Shown: positions 5,764 through 7,865 of the stretch, one piece after another
Layout: every line of letters begins with the position of its first letter
Position numbering within the stretch: position 1 is the first letter of the stretch
Source of the DNA: JBCCGI01 sp039029355
GTDB lineage: Bacteria > Planctomycetota > UBA1135 > GCA-002686595
Reading direction: 5' to 3'
DNA: 7,865 nt
NCBI GenBank assembly: GCA_039029355.1
Contig: JBCCGI010000167.1
Span: forward strand, 1 to 7,865
Made by a program: the position numbers and the translations under genes
The notes under the pieces: generated by a model
What the model was told of the DNA's origin: nothing
The model's database searches: none
The model's input: the letters and a program-made list of their open reading frames with translations, nothing else

Positions 5764-5792
5764 ATATTCGCGCGGGGCAGAGATCGGCGCAA
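5764..5792 (-). promoter_or_regulatory. Possible promoter placing transcription start at the lipoprotein ATG
   Basis: On the minus strand TTGCGC and GAATAT lie 17 bases apart, and GAATAT ends six bases before the ATG. Each box matches the sigma-70 consensus at only three of six positions. If real, the mRNA would start at or near the ATG, which would fit the missing SD. Weak evidence. Confidence 0.2.
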
Positions 5793-5850
5793 GGGACGCT
5801 GCGGCGTCCGCGCGCGAAACGGTCGTTCGAGTGTCAGCGCGAACAAGAGA

Positions 5851-5899
5851 GCGGCGCCCCGGAACGAAGCGACGTAGTCGAATCGAACCGGGGCGCCGC
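5851..5899 (-). terminator. Long GC-rich hairpin in the gap after the FG-GAP gene
   Basis: GCGGCGCCCCGG (5851-5862) and CCGGGGCGCCGC (5888-5899) pair perfectly over 12 bp. In the same register, three inner pairs (5865-5867 with 5883-5885) and a 4-bp CGAC/GTCG stem (5870-5873 with 5877-5880) extend it, separated by two-base symmetric internal loops. On the minus strand it is followed by TCTCTTGTTC. It could terminate the FG-GAP transcript or be an independent palindromic repeat. Confidence 0.45.
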
Positions 5900-5909
5900 G
5901 AAACAGCCG

Positions 5910-5932
5910 TCCTGCAGTGAAGAGCTGCAGGA
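5910..5932 (-). terminator. 8-bp hairpin after the FG-GAP gene stop
   Basis: TCCTGCAG (5910-5917) and CTGCAGGA (5925-5932) form a perfect stem with a seven-base loop, about 28 nt past the stop codon. On the minus strand CGGCTGTTTCG follows, only a slight T enrichment. It may act with the stronger hairpin at 5851-5899. A run of nine G (5941-5949) lies between it and the stop. Confidence 0.35.
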
Positions 5933-5960
5933 ACCCGTCAGGGGGGGGGTGCCGTGCTGA

Positions 5961-7865
5961 CTAGAAGATGCTGTTCCAGGTGGTGGTGATGAAGTTGCCG
6001 GCCTCGCCGGTCGCATCGTTCCAGCCGTCTTCGATGTCGGAGATCACCTGGCCTCCGCCCTCCTCGATGTCGTTCCAGGTGTCGGAGCCGAAGTTCTCGA
6101 TGTCCTTCGCGGTGCCGGTGAAGGTCTCCTCGAAGTTGCCGGCGAGGAACTCCAGGCCGTCGACGGTCGAGTCGAAGCCGTAGGTCAGACCGTCGAAGGC
6201 GTTGTTTGCGAAGCCGAGGAACCCGTCGCCCGCGTCCTCGAAGAAGCCGACCGTGTCGCCCCAGGCGGTCTCGCCCCAGTTGGCGACCGAGTTGCCCGCG
6301 CCGACGCACCAGTCGACGCCGTCGTTGAAGACCTGCTCGGCGTCCTCGCCTTTGATGTAGACGCCGACCTTGAAGAACTTGACGTCGATCTCGCCGCCAT
6401 AGATGTCGTTCTCGCCCCACTTGCCGTCGACGCCGGCGCCGATGCCCACGCCCACGCCGAGGCTGACGTGGCTGCCCTCGGGGTTGCCGAAGTCGGCGTC
6501 CGCGGCGACCAGCGTCGCGCCGGCGCCGATCGAGAAGCCGCCCTTGCCGACGTACATGTTGGCCGAGGCTTCGAGCGCGACGACCTCGCCGGAGACGACG
6601 TCGCCGAAGTTGTACGCGATGGTGGTGACGTTGAAGCCGACCTCACCGCCGGCGCCGTTCTCCTCGTAGACGCCACTGGCGCTGAAGTCGATCAGGCGCA
6701 CCGAGCCGGACACCTCGCCGGTGTCCTGGATGTCCTCGACGGCGACGTACTCGACCTCGCCGGCCATCTCGGTCATCGACTCGAAGTTGCCGTTGGCGTT
6801 GGTCTGGTTGAACTCGGTGGCGTCGGCCGTGTTGGTGAAGGTCGACTGCAGCTCGGGGGTCTGGCAGTCGTCGAAGAAGGCCTGCTGCTGGACCGGGCTC
6901 AAGCCCTCGTACCAGGCGTCGGTGATGGTCCAGCCCTGGGACTTGGCGAAGTAGGCCTGCATCAGGGGCTTGTGGATCAGGTACGCCGAGTCGTCGGGGT
7001 TCTTGACCATGATGACCAGGTCGTCGAGGTTCCCGTCGAGGTTCACGTCGGTGTAGATGATCTCGTAGGAGAGCTCGAGGTTCTCGGTCGTCTCCTGCCA
7101 GCGGAACTTGTTCTTGCCCTCGAACGGACCGTCGGCGTCGACCTCCCACGTGTCGGTGTCGTTCGGAAGCCAGGCCACGTTGTCCTTGCCGTCGCCGTTG
7201 AAGTCGCCGACGTGGACCGGCAGGTCCTTGTCGAAGGTGTTCGGGCTGCCCGGCAGGTAGTCGACCACGCCGTCGCCGGTGAAGAGCCATTGCGTCCAGC
7301 CGGTCTCGCGGAAAGCGACGTCGTCCTGGCCGTCACCGTCGAAGTCGCCGGCCACCGCGCGGCTGACGTCGACGTCGAAGTTGGTGTAGAAGTCCTCCAG
7401 GAAGTACAGGCCGTCGGTGCTGCTGACGTACCACGAGCCCGCGCCGGTGAAGCGCCAGGCCACGTCGTCCCTGCCGTTGCTGTCGAAGTCGCCCGCGAAG
7501 TGGAAGATCACGCTGGGGTCGAAGCCCTCGCCCTGACCGTCTTCCATCTTCCAGAGCGGCAGGTTCAGGCTGTTCACGTTCCAGGCGTCGTCGTTCTTGT
7601 TGCGCCAGGCGAGGTCGTCACAGCCGTCGCCGTCGAAGTCGCCCACGGCCTGGGCGCTTTGCAGCGGGTCGTAGGTGAAGAGGTCGTCGATGATGAGCTG
7701 GATCGGCTCGCTCTCGTCGGTGATGGCCCAGGCCGGCCAGCCGGCGTGGCGCCAGGCGATCTCGTCCTTGCCGTCGCAGTCGAAGTCGCCGACCTCGGCG
7801 CTCATCTGGTCGCCGGAGACCACCAGACCGTTGATGCCGTCGAAGATCGGGTAGTCCTCGCCCGC
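5961..7865 (-). CDS. FG-GAP/VCBS-repeat protein with Gly-rich and Trp-rich C-terminal regions (5' end missing)
   Basis: 634 residues are visible and the frame is open to the window edge, so the N-terminus and any signal peptide are outside; a GTG at 7823 is unlikely to be the start. Five repeats of 47-50 residues carry 'GDF(D/N)xxGxDxxAW', the Ca2+-binding loop of FG-GAP/VCBS beta-propeller blades, each followed by a Trp motif such as 'GWPAWAI' or 'GAGSWYVS'. A sixth, divergent copy is 'TDVNLDGNLDDLVIM'. Such blades are usually extracellular. After a helical linker ('LSPVQQQAFFDDC') comes a Gly-rich beta region of about 140 residues ('GGFSIGAGATLVAADADFG', 'SLGVGVGIGAGVDGKWGEND'), then about 120 acidic, Trp/Phe-rich residues with 'W.....W.D' helices, ending TTTWNSIF. 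I recognise no enzyme domain. It may bind surfaces or carry a C-terminal effector, but this is inference. Confidence 0.85.
   Translation of the reverse strand, partial: AGEDYPIFDGINGLVVSGDQMSAEVGDFDCDGKDEIAWRHAGWPAWAITDESEPIQLIIDDLFTYDPLQSAQAVGDFDGDGCDDLAWRNKNDDAWNVNSLNLPLWKMEDGQGEGFDPSVIFHFAGDFDSNGRDDVAWRFTGAGSWYVSSTDGLYFLEDFYTNFDVDVSRAVAGDFDGDGQDDVAFRETGWTQWLFTGDGVVDYLPGSPNTFDKDLPVHVGDFNGDGKDNVAWLPNDTDTWEVDADGPFEGKNKFRWQETTENLELSYEIIYTDVNLDGNLDDLVIMVKNPDDSAYLIHKPLMQAYFAKSQGWTITDAWYEGLSPVQQQAFFDDCQTPELQSTFTNTADATEFNQTNANGNFESMTEMAGEVEYVAVEDIQDTGEVSGSVRLIDFSASGVYEENGAGGEVGFNVTTIAYNFGDVVSGEVVALEASANMYVGKGGFSIGAGATLVAADADFGNPEGSHVSLGVGVGIGAGVDGKWGENDIYGGEIDVKFFKVGVYIKGEDAEQVFNDGVDWCVGAGNSVANWGETAWGDTVGFFEDAGDGFLGFANNAFDGLTYGFDSTVDGLEFLAGNFEETFTGTAKDIENFGSDTWNDIEEGGGQVISDIEDGWNDATGEAGNFITTTWNSIF

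Noticed and set aside
5860..5892. GGTTCGATTC on the minus strand, resembling a tRNA T-loop
   Set aside because: The flanking bases do not form a T-arm; the surrounding 49 bp fold as one hairpin and no acceptor, D or anticodon arms can be found.

Overview
The window is very GC-rich and gene-dense. It codes almost entirely on the minus strand, mostly for exported proteins: three with Sec signal peptides, one lipoprotein, one small membrane protein, and a large FG-GAP/VCBS-repeat protein cut by the right edge. The style suggests a Planctomycetota bacterium: secreted proteins whose N-terminal half ends in a 'GTLLV...FD.DG.A...FF...FGQL' module, an alpha-alpha toroid secreted protein, FG-GAP proteins and few Shine-Dalgarno (SD) sites. 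This is inferred from protein style only; no marker gene is present.

Layout. 2-427 (+) is the 3' end of a tetratricopeptide-repeat (TPR) gene made of 47-residue (141-bp) units. A single C-to-T change turns a conserved CAA codon into TAA at 41-43. Its original stop overlaps by two bases the stop of the convergent secreted toroid gene (424-1515, -). Next come two tandem paralogous secreted cysteine-rich proteins (1663-2916 and 3146-4402, both -), about 68% identical. Each has its own leader with two hairpins and its own terminator-like hairpin, so they look like separate transcription units. A small two-helix membrane protein (4553-4822, -) follows, with a good SD next to a hairpin.

4905-5066 holds the most unusual object: a 162-bp, nearly perfect inverted repeat whose outer 54 positions pair without a single indel. 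All five non-Watson-Crick pairs but one mismatch are G.U pairs when the + strand is read as RNA. One end of the element supplies two of the three bases of the stop codon of the neighbouring YciI-type lipoprotein gene (5065-5757, -). Between that gene and the FG-GAP protein (5961-7865, -, 5' end outside the window) are two hairpins and a nine-G tract.

No common pathway links these genes. The window reads as cell-envelope and extracellular protein genes, with duplication (paralog pair, TPR units, FG-GAP units, two YciI-like halves) as the recurring theme.
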